Below are positions 1 to 8,581 of a stretch of DNA of 64,000 bases, in pieces. The position numbers and the translations under genes were made by a program. This DNA comes from Pinisolibacter aquiterrae. Lineage in GTDB: Bacteria > Pseudomonadota > Alphaproteobacteria > Rhizobiales > Ancalomicrobiaceae. The notes under the pieces are model-generated. The model was not told the DNA's origin. It made no database searches and worked only from the letters and a program-made list of their open reading frames with translations. Numbering within the stretch: the first letter of the stretch is position 1; each line of letters opens with the position of its first letter. The stretch covers positions 248,001 through 312,000 of the forward strand of contig NZ_JAFNIH010000019.1 of NCBI RefSeq assembly GCF_019160155.1, written 5' to 3'.

Positions 1-447
1 CTCCTTGACGCGGTCGGTGTCCGCCGCCGGCAGGTCGACCTTGTTGAGGATCGGCACGATCTCGTGGTGATTGTCGATCGCCTGATAGACGTTGGCGAGC
101 GTCTGGGCTTCCACCCCCTGCGAGGCGTCGACGACCAGCAGCGAACCCTCGCAGGCGGCGAGCGAGCGCGACACCTCGTAGGCGAAGTCGACGTGGCCGG
201 GCGTGTCCATCAGATTGAGGACATAGGTCTCCCCGTCCTTGGCCTTGTAGGAGAGGCGCACGGTCTGCGCCTTGATGGTGATCCCGCGCTCGCGTTCGAT
301 GTCCATGCTGTCGAGCACCTGCTCGACCATCTCGCGGGTCTCGAGACCGCCGGTCGTCTGAATGAGTCGGTCCGCCAACGTCGACTTGCCATGGTCGATG
401 TGGGCGATGATCGAGAAGTTGCGGATGTGGTCGAGCGCTGTCGTCAT
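1..447 (-). CDS. lepA: Elongation factor 4 (LepA), N-terminal part, cut by window edge
   Basis: Only the first 149 residues are inside the window; the gene continues past base 1. This is a ribosomal translocation-family GTPase that can back-translocate stalled ribosomes. Visible GTPase motifs are the G1 loop AHIDHGKS (residues 15-22), DTPGH (81-85) and NKVD (135-138). The switch I region [11 protein letters not shown] (51-61) is typical of LepA rather than EF-G. The start ATG at 445-447 gives the usual [22 protein letters not shown] beginning. It is transcribed away from the DUF2147 gene. The assignment to LepA is firm although the C-terminal LepA domain is not visible. Confidence 0.95.
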   Translation of the reverse strand, partial: MTTALDHIRNFSIIAHIDHGKSTLADRLIQTTGGLETREMVEQVLDSMDIERERGITIKAQTVRLSYKAKDGETYVLNLMDTPGHVDFAYEVSRSLAACEGSLLVVDASQGVEAQTLANVYQAIDNHHEIVPILNKVDLPAADTDRVKE

Positions 448-718
448 GGCGCCGTGATTAGCAGTGCGGACGGCCGAAAGAAAGGCCCGTTTCACGTCTC
501 GAGAGGGGTTCCGATCGCCGTTCGGTACGCGATGTCGCACCCCGCGTCCACGATGTCACATGTGACCCCGCGGACACTTCAGAATTGGTATTTCAGAACG
601 TATTCATATTCTCATCTGGCTCCGGCGCGCGGAGGGACTATCGTGCTGGGCAGGTCGCCGATCGAAGAGCGGCCACGGACGGGCACTCGATCGCTCGGCC
701 CCATACGGAGGACGTCCC

Positions 719-1066
719 ATGCATTTGAAACATCTCGGTCTCGCCGCCGTCCTGGCCTTCGTCGCCGCGCCGGCTCTCGCGGCCGGACCCGATGGAGTCT
801 ATGCCCGCCCCAACGGCACCACCGCCAAGGTGTGGACCTGCGGCGGCAAGCTCTGCGCCAAGGTGCAGGAGAGCAATTTCGACATGTTCCTGTCGGGCAT
901 CGCCGCCGCCGGTGACGGCAAGTGGCAGGGCGACATGAAACATCCCGACATGCCCGGCTTCATGACCTTCAACGGCACCGTCACCACCACCGCCAAGGGC
1001 CTCAAGGTCCAGGGCTGCGCGGTCGGTCAGTCGATGTGCGATTCGGAAGCCTGGACCCGCAAGTGA
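719..1066 (+). CDS. Small exported DUF2147-type protein
   Basis: A 115-residue protein with a clear Sec signal peptide (hydrophobic stretch 8-20, cleavage probably near ALA-A at residues 20-22). The mature part shows the DUF2147 pattern: G-x-Y near the start, an Ala-Lys-Val-x-x-C stretch, and an ending in GCxxGxxxCxSExWTR. Cysteines 41, 46, 100 and 107 could form two disulfides in the periplasm. The family is a small beta-barrel of unknown function, common in Rhizobiales as one or several copies. It stands alone between divergent lepA and convergent irr. The family call rests on motif memory only. Confidence 0.75.
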   Translation: MHLKHLGLAAVLAFVAAPALAAGPDGVYARPNGTTAKVWTCGGKLCAKVQESNFDMFLSGIAAAGDGKWQGDMKHPDMPGFMTFNGTVTTTAKGLKVQGCAVGQSMCDSEAWTRK

Positions 1067-1173
1067 CCGGATCGGGGACGCCGTAGGCGTGGCCCCATGC
1101 TTCCGGCGAGCCTCGGCGATCCGGGCGTCCCCGCGCCCGGATCGTACTTCCGCGTCGTGCGAGGGATGCGCGC

Positions 1174-1680
1174 TCAGGGCTTGCGCCGGAGACGCACCAC
1201 CACGTCCCAGCCGACGATCTCCATGCCCTCGGGCGGCTCCGGCAGACGCGAAATTTCGACCGTGTCCCGGCTCACGTCGATCATCGAGCCCTCCCCCTCC
1301 ACATAGAAGTGGTGATGGGGATCGACGCGCGTGTCGAAGAAGGATTTCGCCCCCGACACCGCCAGCTCGTTGAGGAGCCCGGCCTCGGTGAACTGTTTCA
1401 GCGTGTTGTAGACGGTGGCGAGCGACACCGAGACGCCGTGTCCGAGCGCCTCCTCGTAGACCGCCTCGGCCGAGACGTGCCGATCACCCTTGGAATAGAG
1501 CACGTGAGCGAGATCGATGCGCTGGCGCGTCGGCCGCAGCCCGTGCGACCGCAGACGGTCGGCGATGATCGCCGCGTCGCCCGGCGCCGTGGCGAGCCGC
1601 CCCCGGCCGGGCCGCGCGCTCGACGCGGCCACCGCGCCGGGCTCCGGACGAAGCGAATCGACGGGATCGAGATCGAACAT
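1174..1680 (-). CDS. irr: Irr, Fur-family iron response regulator
   Basis: A 168-residue Fur superfamily regulator. The DNA-binding winged helix covers about residues 36-105, with LRPTRQR at 48-54 and the recognition region SVSLATVYNTLKQFTEAGLL at 84-103. The dimerisation half carries the HHH cluster (122-124) that in Irr proteins binds heme and controls stability. Irr governs heme synthesis and iron uptake in Rhizobiales in place of Fur. I chose ATG 1678-1680; an in-frame ATG at 1738-1740 would add 20 residues but overlaps an inverted repeat better placed as an operator. The N-terminus before the winged helix is longer than in Brucella Irr, and no Cys-Pro heme regulatory motif is present. 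Position upstream of fabA-fabB-fabI is the usual Rhizobiales order. Confidence 0.88.
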   Translation of the reverse strand: MFDLDPVDSLRPEPGAVAASSARPGRGRLATAPGDAAIIADRLRSHGLRPTRQRIDLAHVLYSKGDRHVSAEAVYEEALGHGVSVSLATVYNTLKQFTEAGLLNELAVSGAKSFFDTRVDPHHHFYVEGEGSMIDVSRDTVEISRLPEPPEGMEIVGWDVVVRLRRKP

Positions 1681-2032
1681 GGCGCAGGTCTCCGACGCGG
1701 TAGGGGGATCGAACCACCGTTCTTCAATAATGCGAGGCATTCGCAAAATCAAGTCCGCCACCGTTCTCTCGCGCCCAGCGACTGGCCGAGCGCCCTGGAG
1801 CACGCGCGCGTCGCGCGTCGATCGCCCCCACCCCGCCCCAGCGTCACCCGATCGGCGGCATCGGGCCCTCGGGGCGACGAAAGGCCGTCATACCCGTGTC
1901 TCATCCGATCTTTCGGCCGCATCGCGCCTATGTTAGGAAGTCCGCGACTTCGAGGGTCCGCACCCGCGACCGTTCCGTCGCGTGGTGTCGAGAGGACCCC
2001 GCCAAACCCGATCGGGGGAAGAAGAAGAAACG
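1681..2032. other. Divergent intergenic region between irr and fabA
   Basis: This 352-bp stretch separates the divergent irr and fabA starts and must hold both promoters. Apart from the inverted repeat at 1731-1745 I see no gene, RNA or strong hairpin. The purine-rich run GGGGGAAGAAGAAGAAACG just before base 2033 serves as the ribosome binding region of fabA. Confidence 0.5.
1731..1745. promoter_or_regulatory. Candidate metal-regulator operator upstream of irr
   Basis: TGCGA-GGCAT-TCGCA is a perfect 5-5-5 inverted repeat overlapping a second one, AATGC-GAG-GCATT (1729-1741). It lies about 50 bp upstream of the chosen irr start. Alphaproteobacterial Mur/Fur boxes have a TGCAA-N5-TTGCA shape, and irr is under Mur control in some Rhizobiales. 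The link to Mur is inference; the symmetry is seen directly. Confidence 0.35.
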
Positions 2033-2539
2033 ATGTCGGACCGGCGCTCCAGCTTCACCTATGAAGACCTGCTCACCTGCGGCCGCGGGGAACTGTTCGG
2101 CCCGGGCAACGCCCAGCTGCCGCTTCCCCCGATGTTGATGTTCGACCGTATCGTCGAGATCTCCGAGACCGGCGGCGCCGCCGGCGTCGGCTTGGTCCGC
2201 GCCGAATTCGACATCCGTCCCGACCTCTGGTTCTTCCCCTGCCACTTCCAGGGCGACCCCGTCATGCCCGGCTGCCTCGGCCTCGACGCGCTGTGGCAGC
2301 TGACCGGCTTCTACCTCGGCTGGCTCGGCCTGCCCGGCCGCGGCCGCGCGCTCGGCGTCGGCGAGGTCAAGTTCTCCGATCAGGTCCTGCCGACCACCAA
2401 ACTGGTGGAATACCGCGTCGAACTGAAGCGCGTCTTCAAGACCAAGCTCAAGATGGGCATCGCCGACGGCACGCTTCTGGCCGACGGCAAGCCGATCTAC
2501 GAGGTCAAGGACATGCGCGTCGGCCTGTTCCAGGCCTGA
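2033..2539 (+). CDS. fabA: FabA, 3-hydroxydecanoyl-ACP dehydratase/isomerase
   Basis: A 168-residue bifunctional dehydratase that makes trans-2-decenoyl-ACP and isomerises it to the cis-3 form, starting anaerobic-type unsaturated fatty acid synthesis in the cytoplasm. The hot-dog fold signature [23 protein letters not shown] contains the catalytic His71 and Asp85, one residue off E. coli numbering. An upstream in-frame start at 1982 was rejected because its extra 17 residues are low-complexity and the purine-rich ribosome binding tract sits just before ATG 2033. It is followed after 174 bp by fabB, with which it forms the dedicated FabA-FabB pair. Confidence 0.97.
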   Translation: MSDRRSSFTYEDLLTCGRGELFGPGNAQLPLPPMLMFDRIVEISETGGAAGVGLVRAEFDIRPDLWFFPCHFQGDPVMPGCLGLDALWQLTGFYLGWLGLPGRGRALGVGEVKFSDQVLPTTKLVEYRVELKRVFKTKLKMGIADGTLLADGKPIYEVKDMRVGLFQA

Positions 2540-2713
2540 CGCCACCACGGATTCGCGACCGCCGCGCCCTCGTGTCGCCACGGTCCGAGTGCCATCCGTG
2601 TTAGAATTCATGTGCGCCGTCGCGACGACGGCGGTCGGGGCCACCGATGGGTGGCACGAGAGGACCAGAGCGGGCGCCGGTGGGCGACCCCGCCAGGACG
2701 AGAGGACATCCCC

Positions 2714-3931
2714 ATGAGGCGGGTCGTCGTGACGGGTATGGGCATCGTTTCCTCGATCGGAAACGACACGGCTGCGGTTCTGACCAGCCTGCGCGAGGCG
2801 AAGTCCGGCATCATCCGGGCCGACGACTATGCGGCGATGAACTTCCGCTGCCAGGTCCACGGCGCCCCGCAGATCGACGTCACCGCCCTGGTCGACCGTC
2901 GCGCCATGCGCTTCCACGGCGGCGGCACCGCCTGGAACCACGTCGCCATGGATCAGGCGATCGCCGATTCCGGTCTCACCAAGGAGGACGTCTCCAACGA
3001 GCGCACCGGCATCGTCATGGGCTCGGGCGGCCCCTCGACCCGCGTCATCGTCGACGCCGCCGCCATCACCCGCGACAAGGGCCCCAAGCGCATCGGCCCG
3101 TTCGCGGTGCCGAAGGCGATGTCCTCGACCGCGTCGGCGACGCTCGCCACCTGGTTCGAGATCAAGGGCGTCAACTATTCGATCTCCTCCGCCTGCGCGA
3201 CCTCCAACCACTGCATCGGCAACGCCTACGAGCTGATCCAGTGGGGCAAGCAGGACGTCATGTTCGCCGGCGGCTGCGAGGATCTCGACTGGTCGCTGTC
3301 CGACCTCTTCGACGCCATGGGCGCGATGTCCTCGAAGTTCAACGACACGCCCGCCACCGCGTCCCGCGCCTACGACAAGAACCGTGACGGCTTCGTCATC
3401 GCCGGCGGCGCCGGTGTGCTGGTGCTCGAGGAACTCGAGCACGCCAAGGCGCGCGGCGCCAAGATCTACGCCGAGATCGTCGGCTACGGCGCCACCTCCG
3501 ACGGCTACGACATGGTCGCCCCCTCGGGCGAGGGCGCGATCCGCTGCATGAAGCAGGCGATGGCCTCGGTGAAGACCAAGATCGACTACATCAACCCGCA
3601 CGCCACCTCCACGCCGGTCGGCGACCAGAAGGAGATCGAGGCGATTCGCGCGGTGTTCGGCGCCGACTGCCCGCCGATCTCGGCGACCAAGTCGCTGACC
3701 GGCCACTCGCTCGGCGCGACCGGCGTCCAGGAGGCGATCTATTCGCTCCTGATGATGCAGAACGACTTCATCTGCGAGAGCGCGAACATCGAGGAGATCG
3801 ACCCCGAGTTCGCCGACATGCCGATCGTGCGCAAGCGCATCGACGGGGTGAAGCTCGGCACCGTCCTGTCGAATTCCTTCGGCTTCGGCGGCACCAACGC
3901 GACCCTGGTGTTCTCGCGCCACGACATCTGA
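2714..3931 (+). CDS. fabB: FabB, beta-ketoacyl-ACP synthase I
   Basis: A 405-residue KAS I enzyme that elongates cis-3-decenoyl-ACP and so commits carbon to unsaturated fatty acids. The thiolase fold shows the nucleophile Cys161 in SSACATSNH, His297 in NPHATSTP and His331 in [12 protein letters not shown], the Cys-His-His triad. The start at ATG 2714 follows GACGAGAGGACA and gives the family N-terminus [16 protein letters not shown]; an upstream in-frame ATG at 2612 adds arginine-rich residues with no family match. The gene is followed by a strong terminator hairpin at 3967-4009. Confidence 0.97.
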   Translation: MRRVVVTGMGIVSSIGNDTAAVLTSLREAKSGIIRADDYAAMNFRCQVHGAPQIDVTALVDRRAMRFHGGGTAWNHVAMDQAIADSGLTKEDVSNERTGIVMGSGGPSTRVIVDAAAITRDKGPKRIGPFAVPKAMSSTASATLATWFEIKGVNYSISSACATSNHCIGNAYELIQWGKQDVMFAGGCEDLDWSLSDLFDAMGAMSSKFNDTPATASRAYDKNRDGFVIAGGAGVLVLEELEHAKARGAKIYAEIVGYGATSDGYDMVAPSGEGAIRCMKQAMASVKTKIDYINPHATSTPVGDQKEIEAIRAVFGADCPPISATKSLTGHSLGATGVQEAIYSLLMMQNDFICESANIEEIDPEFADMPIVRKRIDGVKLGTVLSNSFGFGGTNATLVFSRHDI

Positions 3932-3966
3932 CCGGACGACGACGCCCGGTCCGCGTGAAAATTTCC

Positions 3967-4009
3967 ACGGCTTTCTCCGAGGGCACTCGTCTTGCCCGGA
4001 GAAAGCCGT
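3967..4009 (+). terminator. Rho-independent terminator after fabAB
   Basis: Perfect 12-bp arms ACGGCTTTCTCC / GGAGAAAGCCGT (3967-3978 and 3998-4009), with inner pairing of GGGCA with TGCCC. It is followed by TCATCTTTCT. It lies 36 bp after the fabB stop and separates fabAB from fabI. Confidence 0.8.
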
Positions 4010-4110
4010 CATCTTTCTGCAACGAGATCGGATGAGCAGTGTCCGTCGCGCGACCGCCCCTCGTGAGGGAAGCGCCGCGACGGACCGACGAGAGTATGTG
4101 AGGGGACTAT

Positions 4111-4950
4111 ATGAGCGGGATCATGGCGGGTAAGCGCGGCCTCGTGATGGGCGTCGCCAACGATCATTCCATCGCCTGGGGCATCGCCAAGAAGCTCGCC
4201 GAACACGGCGCCGAACTCGCCTTCACCTATCAGGGCGAAGCCTTCGGACGCCGCCTGAAGCCGCTCGCCGAGAGCGTCGGCTCGAACCTGCTCCTGCCCT
4301 GCGACGTCGAGGACATCGTCTCGGTCGACGCCGTCTTCGAACGTCTCGCCGCCGAATGGGGCAAGATCGACTTCCTGGTCCACTCGATCGGCTTCTCCGA
4401 CAAGAACGAGCTGAAGGGCCGCTACGCCGACACCACCCGCGAGAACTTCTCGCGCACCATGGTGATCTCGTGCTTCTCCTTCACCGAGGTCGCCAAGCGC
4501 GCCGCGGCGATGATGAACCGTGGCGGCTCGATCATCACCCTGACCTACGGGGGCTCGACCCGGGTGATGCCGAACTACAACGTCATGGGCGTCGCCAAGG
4601 CGGCGCTGGAGTCCTCGGTGCGCTATCTCGCCATGGACTTCGGCCTCGACGACATCCGCGTCAACGCCATCTCCGCCGGTCCCGTCCGCACCCTCGCCGG
4701 TGCCGGCGTCTCCGATGCCCGGCTGATGTACAATTTCCAGAAGCGCAACTCGCCGCTCGGCCGCACCGTGACCATCGAGGAGGTCGGCGGCACCGCCCTC
4801 TATCTCCTCTCCGATCTGTCGACGGGCGTCACCGGCGAGGTCCACTTCGTCGATTCCGGCTATTCGATCGTCTCGATGCCGCGCCTCGAGGAGCTGAAGG
4901 CCCAGGAGAGCCGCGAGGCCGAGGTCGCCAAGGCCTCCGCCGCCGAGTGA
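4111..4950 (+). CDS. fabI: FabI, NADH-dependent enoyl-ACP reductase
   Basis: A 279-residue short-chain dehydrogenase that performs the last reduction of each fatty acid elongation cycle. The divergent FabI nucleotide site GVANDHSIAWGIA (14-26) and the catalytic Tyr146, Tyr156 and Lys163 (YNVMGVAK) match E. coli FabI numbering exactly. The tail after residue 260 is a charged extension rich in Glu and Ala, common in Rhizobiales FabI. It is separated from fabB by a terminator and so probably has its own promoter in 4010-4110. A 114-bp repeat element begins 7 bp after its stop codon. Confidence 0.96.
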   Translation: MSGIMAGKRGLVMGVANDHSIAWGIAKKLAEHGAELAFTYQGEAFGRRLKPLAESVGSNLLLPCDVEDIVSVDAVFERLAAEWGKIDFLVHSIGFSDKNELKGRYADTTRENFSRTMVISCFSFTEVAKRAAAMMNRGGSIITLTYGGSTRVMPNYNVMGVAKAALESSVRYLAMDFGLDDIRVNAISAGPVRTLAGAGVSDARLMYNFQKRNSPLGRTVTIEEVGGTALYLLSDLSTGVTGEVHFVDSGYSIVSMPRLEELKAQESREAEVAKASAAE

Positions 4951-4956
4951 TCCCGA

Positions 4957-5070
4957 GCTCATGAAGTCTCGACTTCCTCGAGGCTTCATGAGCGAAGGCG
5001 AGCCCGAACGGGCGTCGGCCGGTCAGGCCGTAACGCTCACGATATTCGGACGTGTCCGAATATCGTGAGC
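4957..5070 (+). repeat. Two-hairpin intergenic repeat, copy 1 (after fabI)
   Basis: A 114-bp element in three parts. Hairpin A (4957-4993) pairs GCTCATGAAG with CTTCATGAGC, then a T-G wobble, then CTCGA with TCGAG around a 5-nt loop. The core (4994-5034) contains GCCCGAACGGGC and GGCCGGTCAGGCC mini-hairpins and ends in CGTAAC. Hairpin B (5035-5070) has perfect 17-bp arms, GCTCACGATATTCGGAC and its complement. The same layout recurs at 14732-14845 and 21657-21765. The position just 3' of fabI suggests a transcript 3' end or stability element, but no T-tract follows hairpin B. Confidence 0.85.
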
Positions 5071-5175
5071 CCAGGATGAGCCGCCTACGGTCTTCCCCCG
5101 AACCCGTGCTATGAACCACGGCCGCGCCGAGCCCCGCTCGCGCGGCCGTCGTCGTCTCGCCGGAGCCCGCCCCCC

Positions 5176-6105
5176 GTGTTCGCCTCGCTGTGGATCTTCA
5201 CCACCATCACCGCCGCCGGCGCCCAGTCGCTGCGCAACGCCCTCCAGCGCGGCCTGACGACGAGCCTCGGCACCCTCGGCGCCACCAACGTGCGCTTCCT
5301 CTTCGGCCTGCCCTTCGCGATTCTGTTCCTGGCCGGACTGATCATTGCGACCGGCGACCGGCCGGTGCCGCAGGACCTGTTCTGGCTGTGGGCCGCGCTC
5401 GGCGGCATCGGTCAGATCCTGGCGACCGCCTGCATGCTCGCCGCCATGCGCGATCGCTCCTTCCTGGTGACGATCGCCTACACCAAGACCGAGCCGGTCC
5501 AGGTGGCGCTGTTCTCGCTCGCCTTCCTCGGCGAGGTCCCCACGCCCATGCTGATCGGCGCCATCCTGATGGCGACCGTCGGCGTGATGATCCTGTCCTG
5601 GCCGAAGGCCTCACCCGCGCCCACCTCGGAGACGGCGACGAGCGCCCCGGAGCCCGGCCGCCTCGCCCGCTGGCGCCCGGCCCTGCTCGGCATCGCCTCG
5701 GGCGGCTTCTTCGGCCTCGCCGCCGTCTTCTTCAAGGGAGCGATCCGCGCCGCCGATTCCGGGGGCTTCCTGGTCGATGCCGCCACCGCCCTGGTCGCCT
5801 CGCTGACGGTCCAGACCGCGATCCTGACCGGCTGGCTGGCGTGGCGCTCGCCGTCGGTCCTGGTGGCGACGCTCAGGGAATGGCGACCCTCGATCGGCGC
5901 CGGCTTTCTCGGCGCCTTCGCCTCGCAGATGTGGTTCGTCGGCTTCGCCACCGCCCCGGTCGCCGCCGTGCGCACCCTCGGGCTGGTCGAGATCCTGTTC
6001 GCGCAGGCCCTGTCGCGCGGCCTCCTGAAGGAGCGCCCGACCGCCCGCGAACTCGTCGGCGTCGGCCTCCTGATCCTCGGCGTGGCGATGGTGCTGCGGT
6101 CCTGA
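5176..6105 (+). CDS. DMT-superfamily (EamA-like) membrane transporter
   Basis: A 309-residue integral membrane protein with about ten hydrophobic helices arranged as two similar halves, the drug/metabolite transporter layout. The halves are separated near residues 150-165 by a hydrophilic loop rich in Ser, Pro, Thr and Glu. The start is GTG 5176, a few bases after a GGAG-containing stretch. The substrate cannot be read from sequence; family members export amino acids, nucleosides or drugs. It follows the repeat downstream of fabI and converges on the three-gene unknown operon. It is one of five DMT permeases in the window and is not closely similar to the others by eye. Confidence 0.8.
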   Translation: MFASLWIFTTITAAGAQSLRNALQRGLTTSLGTLGATNVRFLFGLPFAILFLAGLIIATGDRPVPQDLFWLWAALGGIGQILATACMLAAMRDRSFLVTIAYTKTEPVQVALFSLAFLGEVPTPMLIGAILMATVGVMILSWPKASPAPTSETATSAPEPGRLARWRPALLGIASGGFFGLAAVFFKGAIRAADSGGFLVDAATALVASLTVQTAILTGWLAWRSPSVLVATLREWRPSIGAGFLGAFASQMWFVGFATAPVAAVRTLGLVEILFAQALSRGLLKERPTARELVGVGLLILGVAMVLRS

Positions 6106-6139
6106 AGGCCGGGCGCCACCCGGCCCCGGCGTTCGAGCC

Positions 6140-7585
6140 TCAGAAGCCGCCGCCCGAGGAATGGTCGCCGTCGCCGCCAAAGCCGCCGCCGGTCGAGAAG
6201 CCGCCGCCGTCGCCGCCGAAGCCGCCCGACGATCCGCCGCCGCCGAACCAGTCGCCGCCGTCCGGCACGCGCGGTCCGCCGCCGATCCAACCGCCGTCGT
6301 GGCCGCGCGGCGCCTGATAGCCGCCGAGGATCACCCGCCACAATTCCGGGCTCGAGATCACCCCGCCGATGATGCCGCCGATCACGCTGCCGATCATGTT
6401 CTCGTTGTTGAACGACACGCCCGGCCGGTCGTAACCGGAGCGACGGAACTTCTCGCGCGTCTCTTCGAGGTCGCCGCGTCGCCGCGCCGCTTCGCGGATC
6501 GCCGCGCGCGTCGTCGCGATCTCGTGCTCGGCCTTGTCGAGCCCCTTGGAGATCTCCTCGATCCGGCGGACGATCTTCTCGTCCTCCGGCGTCGGCGTGG
6601 CGAAGGCGTCGGCGTAGAGCGTCTTCAGATCGGTGCCCGCGAGCGAGGCCGCGACCCCGTCGAGCGCCTGGGCGAGCGTCGGATCGTCGCCGCCGACCAG
6701 CGCCTCGTGGCTGGCGTCGAGCGTGGTGAGATCGGACTGGGTCGCGGCGATGCCCCGATTGCCCACGTCGATCTCCGCCTTGACGGACGCGAATTCCGCC
6801 TCGAGCGCCTTGATGCCGTCGGCCTCGAGCGCGGTCCGCTCGATCGCGGTGCGCTCGGCCGCGATCTCCGCCACCTCGGCCCTGAGCCGCTCGGCATGGG
6901 CCTTCAGCCGCACCGGGATCTCCGTCAGCATGGCGTAGTTCGGCCGTGCCTCGACGAAGTTGCAGAGCCGCGCCACCTTGCGGTCGAAATAGCGCGTGAA
7001 GAACGAGGCCGCATAGGCCGAGGTGCCGAACCCCTTCGTCCACAGATACATGAAAAGCCGATCGCTCTCGAAGGGCTCGCCCTTGGAGACGCGATCCTCC
7101 TCCGCCTGTTTCGCCTTGGCCTCGGCGCGGGCGGCGGTCGCCTCCGCCGCCTTCACCCGCCCGTCGGCCGCGACCCAGGCGGAATTGCTCGGCAGCCGCC
7201 GCCGCGTCGCCTCGTCGAGCGCCGTCAGCCGATCGGCGACCGCCTCGAGACGGCCGGCGATCTCGTGGCGGGTGCCCTGCGCCTCGGCCAGTTTCGCCGC
7301 CGCCGCCTTGCGCTTGGCGGCGATCTCGGCGAGCGACTTGCGCTTCTCGGAGAGGATCGCCAGGGCCTCGCTCTCGGCCCGGTCGAGCCGTTGGCCGATC
7401 GCCCCCTCGGCGAGCGAATCGAGCCGCACCTTGGCGAGGCGGCGGAAGGCGTCGGCCTGTTGGGCACGCAGCCGTTCCGCGTCCTCGGTCGCCGAGGCGA
7501 GCGCGTCGTCGAGACGGGTCTCGTCGTCGCGGCTGGTGGCAATGGCTCGCTCCAACTGGGCGAGTGCGTCACGTCCGGAAATCAT
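6140..7585 (-). CDS. Coiled-coil protein with glycine-rich tail, third gene of unknown operon
   Basis: A 481-residue protein I cannot assign to a named family. Residues about 1-180 and 240-390 are Ala/Glu/Arg-rich heptad-like coiled coil. Between them is an aromatic patch containing FMYLWTKGFGTSAY and FFTRYFDRKVARLCNFV. Near residues 396-411 is a short Gly/Ile hydrophobic segment (MIGSVIGGIIGGVISS), possibly membrane-inserting. The last ~55 residues are Gly/Ser/Asp/Phe repeats ending in SSGGGF, resembling tails of TPM-domain proteins. ATG 7583-7585 starts 5 nt after the upstream gene's stop, so translation is probably coupled; an in-frame start farther upstream would overlap that gene. Confidence 0.7.
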   Translation of the reverse strand: MISGRDALAQLERAIATSRDDETRLDDALASATEDAERLRAQQADAFRRLAKVRLDSLAEGAIGQRLDRAESEALAILSEKRKSLAEIAAKRKAAAAKLAEAQGTRHEIAGRLEAVADRLTALDEATRRRLPSNSAWVAADGRVKAAEATAARAEAKAKQAEEDRVSKGEPFESDRLFMYLWTKGFGTSAYAASFFTRYFDRKVARLCNFVEARPNYAMLTEIPVRLKAHAERLRAEVAEIAAERTAIERTALEADGIKALEAEFASVKAEIDVGNRGIAATQSDLTTLDASHEALVGGDDPTLAQALDGVAASLAGTDLKTLYADAFATPTPEDEKIVRRIEEISKGLDKAEHEIATTRAAIREAARRRGDLEETREKFRRSGYDRPGVSFNNENMIGSVIGGIIGGVISSPELWRVILGGYQAPRGHDGGWIGGGPRVPDGGDWFGGGGSSGGFGGDGGGFSTGGGFGGDGDHSSGGGF

Positions 7586-7590
7586 GGGGG

Positions 7591-8565
7591 TCACCACTCG
7601 GTGATGGCGCCGGTCTCGACCGGCAGGGTCCAACGGACGTCGAGTTCGCCGCGACGCTTCTCACCCAGACGCGGCTGCTGGATGATGTCGTCGTCCCGTT
7701 TGTCGGCGGCGACCCGGTCGTAGGTCGCCTGCGGCACCCGTTGACCCCAGATCGTCACCGTCTTCTTCACCTGGTTTTCTTCGTTGGTGATCTCGCGCGG
7801 CAGCGCCTTGCCGTCCGGGCCGATCGCCTCGACGATCAGATAGTAGTTGCGCGACTGCTTGCCCGGCGGCAGCCGATAGACGCCGGAGCGCACGCCCGAG
7901 CGCGACACCACCCGGATCTCGTAGCTCTGCCGGAGCGTCGCCGTCAGCCCATCGAGTTCGCCGATCGCCGCCTTCGCCGCGGGCGCGTCGGAGCGCGCGA
8001 TCGCAGCCCGACCGCGCTTGGCGACCTCGTCGATCCACGCCGTCGCCGCCGGCACCTTGGCCTCGTCGCGCGCCGCCTGCGCCGCCTTGGCGAGCGCCTG
8101 CGGCAGGGTCTGGGCGATCTCCACCCGCGCCGCCTCGGCCGCGCGCTCGGCGCCGCCGACCACGAAATAGGAATAACCGCCGATACCGACCGCCAACGCC
8201 ACGACGACGCCGGCGACGATCGCCGCCCAGCGACCGCGATCGATCCACATCAGCGCCAGCGTCCGGGCGAAGCTCGGCGGCGTCGGCGTATAGGAGAAGC
8301 GGCTCTCCTCGAGCCCCTTCACGCCCTGCTCGATGATCGAATCCGGCACCGAGATGCCCTGATCGGCATAGAGCTTCTTCAGCCGCTCCACGAGCGCCGC
8401 CTTGCGGGCGTCGTCGTCGAGTTCCCGGAGCGCCACCGTCTCCTGGTGGCGCAGGGTGTCGACGACGTCCATCGCCAACATCAGATCGTCGAGCTTCTGG
8501 GGCGCCGGGGGCGTGGCCGGGGAAACCCCGGCCACGGTCGGCGACGTCATGGCGACGTCGGTCAT
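7591..8565 (-). CDS. DUF6384-like single-pass membrane protein, second gene of unknown operon
   Basis: A 324-residue protein. The N-terminal domain (about 24-95) has the pattern LDDLMLAMDVVDTLRHQE followed by an ERLKKLYADQGI segment and ends ESRFSYTP, which I recall as the DUF6384 family of Hyphomicrobiales. One transmembrane helix covers about 113-137. The rest (140-324) is an alpha-helical then beta-rich domain probably on the other side of the membrane. The start ATG 8563-8565 follows GAAGGTG and lies 16 nt after the upstream stop. Function is unknown; the conserved neighbours suggest an inner-membrane complex with the two flanking products. Confidence 0.7.
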   Translation of the reverse strand: MTDVAMTSPTVAGVSPATPPAPQKLDDLMLAMDVVDTLRHQETVALRELDDDARKAALVERLKKLYADQGISVPDSIIEQGVKGLEESRFSYTPTPPSFARTLALMWIDRGRWAAIVAGVVVALAVGIGGYSYFVVGGAERAAEAARVEIAQTLPQALAKAAQAARDEAKVPAATAWIDEVAKRGRAAIARSDAPAAKAAIGELDGLTATLRQSYEIRVVSRSGVRSGVYRLPPGKQSRNYYLIVEAIGPDGKALPREITNEENQVKKTVTIWGQRVPQATYDRVAADKRDDDIIQQPRLGEKRRGELDVRWTLPVETGAITEW

Positions 8566-8581
8566 CGCATGCACCTTCGCG

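Noticed and set aside
1309-2064. 251-codon plus-strand frame across irr and the irr-fabA gap
   Set aside because: Arg/Pro-rich antisense shadow of irr, ending inside fabA; no ribosome site.
1928-4012. Very long open frame on the minus strand across fabA and fabB (694 codons), and similar long frames opposite other genes
   Set aside because: Typical of GC-rich DNA: the frame is an antisense shadow of two enzymes with intact active sites. Its product is Gly/Val/Asp/Arg-rich with no fold.
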